Part shown: positions 1 to 11,188 of the stretch, in pieces
Layout: each line of letters starts with the position of its first letter
Numbering within the stretch: the first letter of the stretch is position 1
Source of the DNA: Myxocyprinus asiaticus
Taxonomy: Eukaryota; Chordata; Actinopteri; Cypriniformes; Catostomidae
Length of the DNA stretch: 64,000 nt
Assembly: GCF_019703515.2 (NCBI RefSeq)
Contig: NC_059351.1
Location: 19,127,501-19,191,500 of the forward strand
Direction: 5' to 3'
Notes under the pieces: model-generated
The model's database searches: none
Told to the model about the DNA's origin: nothing
Seen by the model: only the letters and a program-made list of their open reading frames with translations
Program-made: the position numbers and the translations under genes

Positions 1-264
1 ATGAATTAGAGTGAAGACTGCGAGCCAGGCCTTCTCGTCCAACATCAGTGTCTGACCTCACAAATGCGCTTCTGGAAGAATGGTCAAAAATTCCCATAAA
101 CACACTCCTAAACCTTGTGGAAAGCCTTCCCAGAAGAGTTGAAGCTGTTATAGCTGCAAAGGGTGGGCCGACGTCATATTAAACCCTATGGATTAAGAAT
201 GGGATGTCACTTAAGTTCATATGCGTCTAAAGGCAGATGAGCGAATACTTTTGGCAATATAGTG
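1..264 (+). mobile_element. Tc1/mariner element, 3' terminal fragment
   Basis: This is the right end of a Tc1-like transposon whose left part lies outside the window. Bases up to about 182 encode the transposase C-terminus, including the typical LPRRVEAVIAAKGG ending and a TAA stop. The sequence then runs into a terminal repeat ending TTGGCAATATAGTG, followed by TA at 265-266, the expected Tc1 target duplication. The next bases are the middle of a different Tc1 family in the same orientation, so this copy probably inserted into that one. Confidence 0.85.
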
Positions 265-266
265 TA

Positions 267-920
267 TCAGAACTGGACCATGGAGCAATAGAAGAAAGTG
301 GCCTGATCTGATCAATCACGTTTTCTTTTAGATCATGTGGATGGCCAGGTGCGTGTGCATCATTTACCTGGGGAAGAGATGGCAGCAGGATGCACTATGG
401 AAAGAAGGAAGGACGGCAGAGGCAGTGTAATGCTCTGAGCAATGTTCTGCTGGGAAACCTTGGATCCTGGCATTCATGTGGATGTTACCGTGACACGTAT
501 CACCTACCTAAATATTGTTGCAGACCACGTACACCCCTTCATGGCAACGGTATTCCCTGATGGCAGTGGCTTCTTTCAGCAGGATAATGCGCCCTGCCAC
601 ATTGCAAAAATTGTTCAGGAATGGTTTGAGGAACATGACAAAGTGTTCAAGGTGTTGTCTTGGCCTCCAAATTCCCCAGATCTCAGTCCGATTAAGCATC
701 TACGGGATGTGCTGGACCAACAAGTCCGATCCATGGAGGTACCACCTCTCAACTTACAGGACTTAAAGGATCTGCTGCTAACGTCTTGGTGACAGATACT
801 ACAGGACACCTTCAGAGGTCTTGTGGAGTCCATGCTTAGATGAGTCAGAGCTGTTTTGGCAGCACAAGGGGGACCTACATGATATTAGGCAGGTGGTTTT
901 AATGTTGTGGCTGATCGGTG
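267..920 (+). mobile_element. Tc1/mariner element (second family), 3' half
   Basis: The 3' half of another Tc1-like element. It ends at 920 in a terminal repeat whose reverse complement begins CACCGATCAGCCACAACATT, a form common in fish Tc1 families, followed by TA. Its left half is absent from the window because the neighbouring Tc1 copy interrupts it at 265-266. It contains the decayed transposase C-terminal half at 442-792. Confidence 0.85.
442..792 (+). pseudogene. Tc1 transposase C-terminal half, catalytically dead
   Basis: This 116-codon open stretch is the DDE catalytic half of a Tc1-type transposase, the enzyme that cuts and pastes the element at TA sites. The second catalytic Asp is present in QQDNAPCHIAK. 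The third acidic residue is lost: the usual NPIEHLW reads SPIKHLR (Glu to Lys and Trp to Arg). The first Asp and the DNA-binding half would lie upstream, where a different Tc1 interrupts. The ATG at 442 is only the first Met of the open stretch, not the real start. It is a fossil fragment. Confidence 0.85.
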
Positions 921-930
921 TATATATACA

Positions 931-984
<54 letters not shown>
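931..984. repeat. (AT)n microsatellite
   Basis: About 27 uninterrupted AT repeats directly after the TA that ends the Tc1 element at 920. Tc1 elements insert at TA, so the tract may have been the target or may have expanded from the TA duplication. Confidence 0.98.
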
Positions 985-991
<7 letters not shown>

Positions 992-1001
992 CATACAGTA
1001 T

Positions 1002-1231
1002 ATAGTACCATGGTAAAAAAAATTTTAATTGTGGCATGGTAATACCATGGCATTCCTTGAAGTACCGTGGAATACCAAATAAATAACATGGTATCTGAAT
1101 ATGATAATCATTATTATGATCATTATAGTCCCATTATATATATTAAGGTTCCATGGTATTGGACATGTACCATGGTAGTGCCATGATATTCTTTTAAGTA
1201 CCTTGGAGTACCATGTAAACACCATGGTATA
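1002..1231. repeat. ACCATGGTA palindrome cluster, left part
   Basis: Dense cluster of palindromes on the core ACCATGGTA and diverged versions such as GCATGGTAATACCATGGC and GTACCATGGTAGTGCCATG. It stops at the TTAA of the next element. The same motif resumes at 17988, immediately beyond the other end of that element, so the cluster was one locus before the insertion. No coding potential. Confidence 0.85.
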
Positions 1232-1462
1232 TTAAAGGGATAGTTCACCTAAAAATGAAAATTCTCTCATTATTTACACACCCTCATAAGGTGTATATGA
1301 CTTTCTTCAGCATAACACATTTGAAGAAAAAATATTTCAGCTCAGTAGGTCCTTAAAATGCAAGGAGGAGGTGATCAGACCTTTGAAGCTCCAAAAATCA
1401 CAGATAGTCAGCATTAATGTCATCTATACGACTCCAGCGGTTAAATTAATGTCTTGTAAAGC
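1232..1462 (+). mobile_element. TTAA-flanked long-TIR element, left arm
   Basis: Begins TTAAAGGGATAGTTCACC and continues with AAAATGAAAATTCTCTCATT, the head of a short repeat very common in cyprinid genomes. The arm reads as a close inverted match (estimated by eye at 80-85%) of 17740-17979 on the other side of the nested block. TTAA at both ends suggests piggyBac-like TTAA target use, but no transposase is present, so the superfamily is an inference. The arm ends where a hAT terminus begins at 1463. Confidence 0.8.
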
Positions 1463-1477
1463 CAGTGGTTCTAAATT

Positions 1478-2696
1478 TTTTAGTTTTTTCCATTCTTCCT
1501 GGAAGTCCATGACAAGCTCACAAAGACCTAGTGCGCCCTATTCATCTCGCGTCCAGATCGGAGGAGCTGCAGTTCTCAAAAAATGGACCACGCTGAGGAT
1601 AAAGGATATGCTATTCTTCCCCCTATTGAAGAGGCAGTTGCAGCCCATCTCTGTCCTTCTGCCACTGTGGGATGGAAATCCTGCACTGCACACCCTTCCA
1701 AGCCGTGCCAACTGACGCCTACGCTGGCTGGAAGAGCTTGCACAGCAGCGGGCCAGGCTGGTTCGGTGCTCCATAGTATGACACTGCTTCAAGACTTTCA
1801 GGCCAAACTCCTCAAAGATGTGAATGAGCAAGACGTAGTTAAAGAGTTCCGCACCGCCACAGATCTGGCTCTGTGAGCTACTAAAGTTACCATGCACGCC
1901 ATCGGAAAGGTGATGGGTAATCTGGTGGTTTTGGACCGGCATGTCTGGTTAACGTTCACGGAGATGCGAGACACTGAAAAAGCCGCCCTGCTCAACACCC
2001 CTGTCTCCCTTGATGGCCTTTTCAGAAACGCCATGGAAGGCTTTTCTGAATGATTCATCACAGGACAAAAGCAGTCGCAAGCAATGGAGCACTTTTTGCC
2101 TAAGAGAAGTGTTCCCTCTCATCCGCCCTGCTCACGCTCTGCTTCGAGGCAGCACCCAGCGAAACACCCCACCAGCCGCCAAGAGCAGCCGCTGAGGCAT
2201 CAGTGAGGCCACGTAAACTGTGACCCAAACAGAAGCCTTGCCTGCCTCAGCTCTTCTTGACCCAGATCCAAAGAAGACTCGACACACATGCTGTACCGCT
2301 TCCCACAGTTCGCCAGAACCGGAATGTTATACAAAATGTTGTTCATGTGTGTTGTTTGCAAATAAAGAATGTATTAAAAATTAAAAAAGACAAGCGCTTG
2401 TTGCGATTGCACAAGACGCTCACACATTCTTAAAAAGAGGGCTCAATTTCTCTTTTTTCTCACACCCCACACACTATGCTCAACCGCTTCCCTATGGCGA
2501 GCAGCGTTCTATCTCTTATAAAGTGAATTGATGCACCCAATGACTCACCACACAAATGCATGGTGAGCTCTCACGGGTGTGTAAGACTGGGTGCAAAAAA
2601 CAATAGAGCAGGGTTATACGCTCCAATTTGTGCACCGGTCACCTCGATTCAGTGGTATTATACTGTCCATGGTTCCGTCACGAGACGTGCCACTTT
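1478..2696 (+). pseudogene. DIRS copy 1: gag-like region and RT N-terminus
   Basis: The reading at 1583-1876 and its continuation to about 2200 matches the gag-like protein of DIRS copy 2 (45114-46358): it shares the PPIEEAVAAHLCP / PPVDKVLTVHLCP block and the SVLHSMTLLQDFQAK / SALHAMALLQVYEAK block. In-frame stops and frameshifts break it, for example TGA at 1874-1876. Bases 2600-2696 decode, with frameshifts, to the first residues of the DIRS reverse transcriptase, ending in a DVPL codon block. The element then stops at LINE A. The 5' terminal repeat is missing, so this copy is 5'-truncated where it joins the hAT end. Confidence 0.75.
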
Positions 2697-3384
2697 CAAT
2701 AAAGATTTTTAACAAAGAAAAAACACAACATATAAACACTGAATCAACATTTAACATTTAACCCCCACTATTACCCCTCCTCAATCACCAGCCCCACCCT
2801 GACTCCCAACGAACACCCTTGTGGTCACAAATAAGAATACACACACGCAAAAAAAAAAGAAAAAAAAAAAAGAAAAGAAAATATAATGATCATATATAAT
2901 TAAAACTAAACTGCCCTCTCCACAGCCCCTCCCCGAGTGTCCCCCAAAAACACTAAGCACTTGCCCCATTTCCTATCAAACAAATTCTGACCCCCCAGCC
3001 TTCTGCTTGACCCCTCTTCGAAAGCAGCCACCATCCCCATATCCACACTCCACTCCGGAAATTAGGGCACTCCATCCAACTTCCATCCCCTTAAAATAAT
3101 TTGCCTGCCAATAATAATGCTGGTCAGAACCCAATTTTGTATGTGTTTATCCCCCAAATTTATGACCTCCCCATCGACCAAAATACAGAGTCTGGGGCAA
3201 AATGCAAACTGAGTGCCCAAAACATCACACATAAAACTCTGAATCTACAGGGAGAGATTGTAACAGGTAGTTACATTTTGGAATACAATTCATTTTAATA
3301 ACATTAACCTTCCCAATCATAGATAAATATAATGAACCCTACCTGCCCACATCGCTCGAAAACCTTTTTAGGAAGGGGTAAAAA
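2697..3384 (-). pseudogene. LINE A ORF2 C-terminus and 3' UTR
   Basis: Read on the minus strand this corresponds to the end of ORF2 and the 3' UTR of LINE B, with the same GGGGTAATAG-type 3' UTR segment before the A-rich tail. Several stops interrupt the C-terminal domain. An internal deletion of about 1 kb precedes it. Includes a purine-rich A tract at about 2850-2880. Confidence 0.7.
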
Positions 3385-4098
3385 TTAACTAACTAAATCA
3401 GACAAATTTGATGGGAATAAAATGCCCAAATACTTAATGCTCTGTTTGGGCCACTGGAAGGCGCCCAGCTGGAAAGCCATTACTGGGCAGTACGCTGTCA
3501 GTGCCAAAGCTTCAGATTTAGACCAATTGACTCTGTATCCTGAGAACTTAGAAAAGGAATAAATAATTCTGTGGAGGCAAGGCATAGATCTAATGGGGTC
3601 GGGGACGAATAATAAAATATAATCTGCGTAAAGCAAAAGCTTATGCACCACACTTCCCCCCACCACCCCTGGAAAATCATCTTCCCTTCTTATCATGGCT
3701 GCTAATGGTTCCAGGGCAAGACAGAACAATAATTGGGAAAGAGGGCAACCCTGCCAGGTGCCCCTATTCAGAGTAAAATAATATGAAATTAATGAAATTA
3801 ATTTTACTGCCACTACCGGGTGTCTATAAAGTAACTTAATCCATCCAATAAAAGTATTCCTGAACCCATATATTTCCAAAATCTTAAAAAGATAATCCCA
3901 TTCTACAATATCAAATGCCTTTTCGGTGTCAAGTGAGATGGCCGCGACCGGAGTCTGATCATTCGCCACTGACCACATTATATTGATGAAACTTCTAATG
4001 TTATCAGAAGAGCTGCAGCCCCGAATAAACCCCACATTATCTATATGTATAAGAGATGTCATAACTTTACTTAATCGGTTAGCCAGAATTTTTGACAA
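3385..4098 (-). pseudogene. LINE A reverse transcriptase core
   Basis: Open stretch of 237 codons covering the fingers and palm of a LINE reverse transcriptase, which copies LINE RNA into DNA at a nicked target. Visible blocks are NVGFIRGCSSSDNIR, the AISLDTEKAFD motif with its catalytic Asp, the WQGCPLSQLLFCLALEPLA block and the active-site box, which reads YADY instead of YADD. Loss of the second Asp should inactivate it. The frame ends at a stop at 3385-3387. Confidence 0.9.
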
Positions 4099-4264
4099 TA
4101 TTTGTACATCTAACTGGATCAGGGAAATTGGACGGTAACTCTTACACTCGCTTGGATCTTTGTCCTTTTAAGAATCAGACTGATCCGGGCTTGAGTCATG
4201 GTTGGCGGAAGCTTTCCATTCTTTAATGACTCTGAATAAACTTCTAACAAAAGTGGAGCCAGTT

Positions 4265-4966
4265 CTATAGCATAAGGTCTAAGAAATTCAGCGGCAAAGC
4301 CATCTGGCCCTGCAGCCTTACCTCGCCAAGCTCCTCCAAGGTTATCTCAGAATCAAGATAATTTTTTTGCTCAGTTGTCAGTTTAGGGAGTTCTAATGGT
4401 TCCACAATGTTTCTCATGTCTTCATCAGTAGATGAAGACATGGAACACAAAGATCAAGAATTCTAGAATTCTTTAAAAGCATTATTAATATCAATGGCTG
4501 AGGTAAATATTTCATCACCAGCAGATTTCACTGAGGGAATGGTAGAAAAAGACTCTCTCTGCTTTATATATTTATATATTGCCCTGAATAGCCAAAACTC
4601 CACCTTCTGTGACAAAATAGTATTATATCTGTATTTCAATATGGTCAATTCTCTGAGGCCATCAGACGACAATCGGCACTTCAGCTCTGCCTCGGCACTT
4701 TTAATATTCCCTTCCAACTCCACAAGTTCTCGTGCTTTGGATTTTTTGGTGAATGAGGCATAATGTATGATCCGACCCCTAAGAACCACCTTAAGGGACT
4801 CCCAAGCGATGCCCACAGAGGATACTGAGGACCAGTTGGTCTCCATATAGACACTGATTTCAGCCTTTAGCATTGGTTGCAATTCAGGATTTTGCAAAAG
4901 GGATACATTAAAGAGCCAACTATATGATTTCTTTTTCTCTGTATGTGGCAACACCTCTAAACACAC
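4265..4966 (-). pseudogene. LINE A linker between endonuclease and RT
   Basis: Two open pieces (4463-4966 and 4265-4450) in different frames hold the region between endonuclease and reverse transcriptase, including SFSTIPSVKSAGDE and the [11 protein letters not shown] block that precedes the RT fingers. They align with LINE B (35189-35761) and LINE C (54254-54904). Compared with those, a segment containing QSNFESGDKAGK-type residues is missing near 4576, and a further gap near 4320 removes the [13 protein letters not shown] region. These add to the frame breaks. Confidence 0.8.
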
Positions 4967-5006
4967 CAGGGCATGATCTGAGACTAAAATGTTTTCAATT
5001 GAACAA

Positions 5007-5667
5007 TCAACAACAGATGAAATGAGGGACTTTAAATAAAAAAATATATTCTAGAATAAATCTATTGGACTGATGAAAAAAAAAAATATAGTTCCTACCA
5101 GATGGGTTCAAAAGTCTCCAAATATCTGTAAGACCAAGATTTTTACACATCCTGTGAAGCGTCAATGTTGCTCTAAGGGGTTTACACACTTTTGCTTCAC
5201 TATGATGAGTCCATCAATAGATTAAAGTCTCCTCCCAATATTATATCATGAGGGGTGCCAGCTGCTTGCAACATCCCTTCAAGATCCATAAAAAAGCCCT
5301 GATCATCAGCAGTAGGTGTGTAAATATTAGCCAAAATCAACCTTTGCCCCTGAATTTCTGCTAAAACAATAATGACTCTTCCTAATTTATCTTTAATCTG
5401 TTTGAGACATTTGAATTGTAGATGCTTACTTATCAGTGTAATGACTCCCCTGCTCTTACTTGAGCCAGCACTAAAGAAAACATGTCCACACCATAACTTC
5501 CCAAATTTTTCAGCTTCCTGTGGGGAAAGATGTGTTCCTTGAAGAAACACTATATCATATTTCTTACGTTTAAGAAAATAAATAACCTTCCTTCTTTTTA
5601 TGGGGTGCCCCAACTCATTCACATTCCACGTGGAGAGAGACAATCCACTCATATTAACATATGACAT
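5007..5667 (-). pseudogene. LINE A endonuclease (APE-type)
   Basis: Start of ORF2. The first piece (5200-5667) begins MSYVNMSGLSLSTWNVNELG and carries the apurinic endonuclease signatures: N in the WNVN box, FLQGTHLS where the family has FLQETHLS (the catalytic Glu reads Gly), NIYTPTADD and GGDFN. The second piece (5007-5189) continues after a short gap with HRMCKNLGLTDIWR. The Glu to Gly change in the ETH box plus the frame break make it inactive. This enzyme nicks the target DNA to prime reverse transcription. Confidence 0.85.
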
Positions 5668-6213
5668 TTTGACATATTAGAAAAAATAGATTGTGTGTCA
5701 AAAATAAAATTATAACGACCACATTCCATCATTAGTGCAGCAATCAAACCCCGAACTTCCCCCCGAACAAAAAACACAGAAAATGAAAAACGTGCGCTTT
5801 AACCCTGCGCACGACAACACTAAACTCAAACAGTCCATGTACACCTACAAGATCCCCCGTGACAACTTTGCCATCTGAATGCTCAAGTCCGGTGCTTCTA
5901 TACAAATTTTGTGAGACAGAATTACATGACAGAAAATAATCTATAACAAACTCCAGCCAATAGGAGGCATAAAGCACAAAGAACATGTAGATTCATCCAC
6001 ATAACTGTCCCGAAGAAGTGTTATCCCACAAAACAAACTCCAGCTGCTAGGTGGAACCAGCACAAAAAGAAACAAAAAAGGCGAGTTCCGGTAATGGCGG
6101 CGGAGTGATCAGTTGCGTTTTTCATCTCTCCCAGTCCACGTTCCTGTTGTTCATTATCTACCTTCACCCATCTTTCTCAAATCATTATTTAGTCGCTTTA
6201 TTGTTAGTTTATC

Positions 6214-7072
6214 ATGCCCAAGCCGTCAAAACAGAACAAGCCGGATCATTCCCGAGGCTTTACTGAAGATTGTACTGATTCAACCAAGGCTAGTGCTAGC
6301 AGCGATCATGCGGTTAGCCGTAAGAGTTCGTTACCTGACTTTTCACATGGAGCTTTGCTTAAACACATTGCTGAAAGCATTGCAGAAGAAGGTCGGTGCA
6401 CACAAAAGATGTTGAATGACTCTTTCGTTAAACTGGAGTCTGGGCTGGACGTGAAAGTTGATAGTATCATAAAACGCATCGATGAAGTCGCTGCGGCCAC
6501 CGACTCTCTTGCGACTCGTCAGGCCGAATCAGAGACTCGTATCTCCGCCTTGGAAATTGACATCGCTCCACTAAAAGGGAAACTGGCTGCACTTGAGAAA
6601 CTTAACACGGCACTTACGGAGAAGGTTACAGACCTTGAGGGTCATTCCAGGTGGGACAATATCAGAATTCTGAACCTCAAAATGTATGGGAAGTGATCCC
6701 ATAAATTTTTTTGAATCTTTCATCCCAATATTGCTTGAGTTGCCAGTCCCGTCTATTGCAATTGACTGTGCACACCGAGGGCTTGGTACACCTACAGATG
6801 GCCGCCCTCGCCCTGTTATTATCAAGATTCATCACTCCAGAGACTTTGCTACAATTCTGACCACAGCTAGATGCAAAGGCCAGCTTCAATTCGAGGATCA
6901 GCTTCTCCGTATTGCTCCTGACATTTCACCTACATTTCGTGCTGTGAGGAGAGCCTTCAACCCAATCTGCGCTGAACTAATTAAGAAAGGCATCTGCTTT
7001 CAAATGAACTTCCCAGCCGTGTTGGTCTTCAGAAAACTTTCAGAGACCCGAAAGATGCCAAAGCTTATATGA
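6214..7072 (+). pseudogene. LINE D ORF1 (RNA-binding protein), frameshifted
   Basis: ORF1 of an L1-like LINE, the nucleic-acid-binding partner of ORF2. The first 160 codons (6214-6696) start MPKPSKQNKPDHSRG and contain a long charged heptad-like stretch (about residues 70-150: SIIKRIDEV, ALEKLNTALTEKVTDLEG), consistent with the coiled coil of L1 ORF1. It ends in HSRWDNIRILNL, where the family has RRNNIRI. After a frame change the remaining 128 codons (6686-7072) cover the RRM-like and C-terminal domain, with IPILLELPV and RAHRG-like DCAHRGLG. The frameshift lies near 6690. Confidence 0.85.
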
Positions 7073-7527
7073 GCGGTAATATGTGAACTCTTTTGTCTTT
7101 AATTTCTCAATGAGTGTTTGCTGTCTTTACAAAAGATGTCTCTTTTTTTTAATATGATCCGTGTATGTTCAAACTAATGATTGGTGGTTGGCAAAAAGAA
7201 ATGGGAAAGTTTTCTCATGTATAAATCTTTATTTGCTGTGAAGCTTTTGGTTTTTGATCTAAGCTAGGATATTGAGCAGGCATGTATTTTTCTCCGCGCT
7301 TTTGAATGATTAACAGATCCTAGTTTTTCATTTTTGTTCCACAGGAGTTATAGACATGGGTGCACCCAATCTTCTCCTTGTTCTGTTTTTGTTTTTGTAT
7401 AGTTCTAATACTATTTTTCCAAGCCTGGACCAGAGTTTAAAGTTCCCCTCTCCTCCCCGTCCTTCTCTCCTATGTATAGTTTGCTTTTCCTGTTTACTAC
7501 ATGGTTTACCTTTTTATCACATTATAA
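7073..7527. other. LINE D inter-ORF spacer
   Basis: T-rich spacer between ORF1 and ORF2 of LINE D. No open reading frame of note, no repeat and no recognisable regulatory motif was seen. Confidence 0.7.
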
Positions 7528-8208
7528 ATGGCTGATGGTGTCAAGTTGAACGTTCTCAGCCTCAATGTAAAGGGCCTGAAGGGGACTTTGGAATTTTTGT
7601 GGAAACAAATAAATATAGCCTTCTTACAAGAGACTCATCTGCTCAAAAGGGATACAAATCGCATGTCTAATCGCTTTTTCCGTGTTGTTGCTTGCTCCTC
7701 AGCTTCAAATAAATCTAAAGGAGTGGCGATTATATGTCAGCGAAATTTGCGCTTTAAGCTGGTGGATACTTGGGCAGATAGCAAAGGTAGAATAACAGTT
7801 GTGAAAGTTCATATAGAAAACAGAGATGTTGCCTTGGTTTCAGTTTATGCCCATAACACTTTTGAAAAAGAATTTTACGAGCAGATCACTAAGGTACTTC
7901 TGGAGCTTTCTGGCTTCAAATTCATTATTGGTGCTGATTTTAATGCGGTTGTTGACTATTCAGTTGATAGGTCGGGACACTCTGAAAATTTAGTTCAAAA
8001 ATATGCTTCTGAGGCTTTACGTTCCTGGATCAGTGATACAGGGGTGGTGGATCTTTGGTGTATATTAAATCCTGATGTTAAAGGCTTCACCCATTTATCA
8101 TCTAGACACAAATCTTTCTCTCGAATTGACTTTATCTTTTCTTCTAGAGGCTTGTTTCATAATATTGTTAATGTTAGCTTACTGCCAGTGGCATTGCTTC
8201 TGTTTTGA
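7528..8208 (+). pseudogene. LINE D ORF2 endonuclease domain
   Basis: Begins MADGVKLNVLSLNVKGLKG, the usual start of Tx1/L1-type ORF2. APE endonuclease motifs are visible in order: N of SLNVKGL, the Glu of FLQETHLL, VSVYAHN, the Asp and Asn of IGADFNAVVD, and RIDFIF. The domain is essentially complete up to the expected SDH motif. At the 3' end the reading runs out of frame near 8200, just where SDH would lie, so the last catalytic His is not seen in frame. It would nick target DNA for target-primed reverse transcription. Confidence 0.9.
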
Positions 8209-11179
8209 TAAATTCTAATCCAGCTCGGGCCCCTAGATGGCGTTTCAACACTACGCTTCTCCGAGATGAAGCATTCAAAACCAAGTTCTCAATTCAACTA
8301 ACAGACTTTGTCGATATAAATAAAGGTTCAGTTGATGACCCGAGGATACTCTGGGATGCTGTTAAAGGGTTTATTAGGAATTTTACTGTATGTTATGTTT
8401 CCAACATAAGGAAAGCTCGTTCATCTAGATTGCATGATTTAGAGTCTAAACTTTCAGCATTAGATGGTCTAGTACAACAAAGTTATGATGAGGATGTAAG
8501 GCTTCAATTTGATCTTGAAGCAGCGTGCTGAATTTTTAATTCATAGGACACGGCAGTTGTACTATTTTAATGGGGCTAGACCCAGCCGTTTACTTGCCCT
8601 TAGACTGCGGTCCAATGAACATTTTTCAGATATCAGTGCAATTAAGTTAAAAGATGGTAACATTCTTAATGAACCCTCACAGGTTAATGCTACTTTTCGC
8701 AGTTTATATGCTGAATTATATAGCTCGGAGGTATCACATAAGAGGATGCTTGTGACAATTTTCTAAACAAAATACTTTATACGCACCTTAGATGAGTTTA
8801 AGGAGGCTGCTTCCGATAAGTGTAGCGGTAAATCCCCTGGATTGGATGGAATTCCCCCAGAATTTTACACAGCCTTCTGGGACAGTCTGGGCCCTCTACT
8901 TTTTTATATGATTCAAGCCGCTGTTGAAAGAGGGTCCTTCTTTAGAGATGTGAATATTGCAGTTATTTCACTTTTGCTCAAAAAGGACAAGGACCCTAAT
9001 GATTGTTCAAGTTATAGGGCTTTGTCCCTTCTAAATGCTGATCTACGCTAAATTGCTTGCACGAAGGCTTCAGCCAGTCATGATTAAGCTTGTCAACTGT
9101 GACCAGACAGGCTTCATTAGAACTAGGTTAGCATCCGATAATATTAGAAGATTACTCCATATAATACACAGCACATCTTCGTTGACTCTTTCTACCGCTG
9201 TCCTTTCCCTAGATGCTATGAAATCCTTTGATCGTCTGGAATGGCCATATCTGTGGACTGTGTTGAAGGTCATTGCTCTGGGGTCCTCTTACATTCGTAT
9301 GATCAAGGTGTTGTATGCAAACCCCACAGCCATGGTGCTGACGGGTAGAACTTGTTCTTCATTGTTTGACATAGCCAGAGGTTCTCGACAGGGATGCCCA
9401 CTAAGCCCATTTCTTTTTGCACTTTCGCTTGAGCCACTGGCACAGACAATACGCGTAGATAAAGGTATCACCCCAATCACAATATGTGGAATCAGTCATC
9501 ATATTTCGTTGTATGCAGACAATGTCCTTCTTTATTTAGGTAATCCGTTGCAGTCCATACCTAACATCTTAACTATCTTTGGCAGCTTCGGCAAGATTTC
9601 CGGATATAGAATAAACTGGACAAAGTCAGCACTTCTTCCACTGAATGACGCAATGAGAAACACAGCACTACCCTCAGGTATAACAGTGGTTAAACAATTT
9701 AAGTATTTGGGTATTATGATTGGTGGTACATTGCAGTATATAATTAAGACCAACTATGAGGGTATCCTGTCTAAAATTTCATGTAACCTGGATAATTGGT
9801 CATCACTCCCAAATTCTCTTCGATCACGTGTATCGATTATCAAAATGAATGTTCTCCCTCGAATTAACTTTGTGAGTTCTATGCTGCCTTTGCCTCCCCC
9901 TTCTCGTTTTTGGGACAGGTTACAGAGCATAATTACCAAATCTGTCTGGAATGGCAAAGGGCCACGTCTTAAACTTTCCACGATTCAACAAGATAGATTC
10001 GCTGGTGGACTTTCACTTCCCAATTTTAAGTTGTATCACTGGGCTTTAACACTAAGTCCCCTGTTTAGCTGGTATGATGATAAAATTGATGTTTCTTGGC
10101 GTTCTCTGGAGGAAAATCTGGTTCTTCCTCTGAAGTTAGATGAAGTTTTATTTGCTAATATCCCTTTAAGTAAGTGCAAACTCTGTTTCGGTCCTTTAGT
10201 GTCACACATTCTGTCGGTCTGGAGAGCAGCAGAAAAAGTTTGTTATATCCGCTCTAATTGGAATCCCTACTCTCCTATCTTTAATAATGTTGGTTTGCTC
10301 ATTGGTAAGCACCCTATTAAGTTTGGTCAGTGTCGACAGTGGTACGACAAAGGGATTCACTCCTTGGGTGATATAATGGGTGACAAGGGCCTTTACACCT
10401 TTGAAGAACTTTCTATTCAATTCAACCTGCAGAGCTCCACCTTTTTTTTTTTACTTACAGCTGAGGGCAGCCATGAAGGCCTATGGAGTCCCTTGGATGG
10501 CTCCTCTTAAAGACCACCCTTTACTGAAAATATTACGTGAGACCCAGGGAACAAGAGGATTAGTTTCTAAATTATGTTTTTTTTTTTCTGGAAAAAATGT
10601 ATCCTCCTCTGACAATAGACTCTTCCTGGTGGACAGATATTCCGGACCTTTCCCCCAGTTTTGATTGGGACGGTGTCTGGGTTATGTTAATGCATGCTTC
10701 TAGGAATCCGGATCATCAACAAATCCATTTAAATTTTATTCACAGGACTTATATGACTCCACTTAAACTCTATAGTATGAAGCTTAAACCTGATCCTAAT
10801 TGTACCCTCTGCCATACAAGGGAAATTGGTACATTTTAACACATGATTTGGGAATGCTACCACTGGGGTTGCTAACTTTTGGAATATGGTTAAAGAAAAT
10901 TTGTCCACTATATTAAATGTTTCAGTCCCTTTGTCCCCATCTGTTTTTATTTTAAATGATCTCTCTGATATCCAACTTAACAAAAAAAAAAAAGCTGTCA
11001 AGAAATTACTAGCAATGAGATGGAAACCTCCACATTCTCTTAATAAGCAATATTGGGTTCTCACATTTATAGATGTGGTGTATCTCGAATTGTCCACTGC
11101 ACACATTCATGGTGCAAGAGAGGACACCATTAGACTCTGGGCCCAAACTTTGGAGAAGCTCAAAGGTCTACTGATTTGA
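8205..11179 (+). pseudogene. LINE D ORF2 reverse transcriptase and C-terminus
   Basis: Continuation of ORF2 in several frames: linker (8205-8531, 8509-8766), RT fingers (8842-9051, DGIPPEFYTAFWDSLG), RT palm and thumb (9035-10510) and C-terminal domain (10597-11179). RT blocks include [31 protein letters not shown] with the first Asp, [19 protein letters not shown], and an active site reading YADN instead of YADD. At least five frame changes or stops occur (for example near 8530, 8765 and 10510, the last followed by a poly-T tract at 10441-10452). The enzyme is dead. Confidence 0.9.
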
Positions 11180-11188
11180 ATTCAGAAG

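Larger units (their letters stand above)
2697..6080 (-). mobile_element. LINE A: Tx1/L1-type LINE, 5'-truncated with internal deletion
   Basis: A minus-strand non-LTR retrotransposon of the same family as LINE B (33609-38373) and LINE C (54166-57571). Going 5' to 3' on the minus strand it has part of the inter-ORF region (to 6080), endonuclease, linker, reverse transcriptase and 3' UTR. It lacks ORF1. About 1 kb is also missing between the RT core and the C-terminus: at about 3240-3260 it jumps from the YLLQSL region straight to the region just before the terminal Cys-containing part, judged against LINE B. Its 3' end at 2697 abuts a DIRS reverse-transcriptase sequence. Confidence 0.85.
6083..11188 (+). 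mobile_element. LINE D: Tx1/L1-type LINE, near full length but decayed
   Basis: A second, different Tx1/L1-type LINE, on the plus strand, abutting the truncated 5' side of LINE A head-on. Layout: about 130 bp of 5' UTR, ORF1 (6214-7072, one frameshift), a 450-bp AT-rich spacer, and ORF2 with endonuclease, reverse transcriptase and C-terminal domain (7528 to about 11179). No recognisable 3' UTR or A tail is present before DIRS sequence resumes at 11189, so the 3' end is either naturally very short or lost. Confidence 0.85.

Noticed and set aside
799..1089. Open frames across the AT microsatellite (YIYIYI-type)
   Set aside because: They are simple translations of the AT repeat in both strands and have no protein character.
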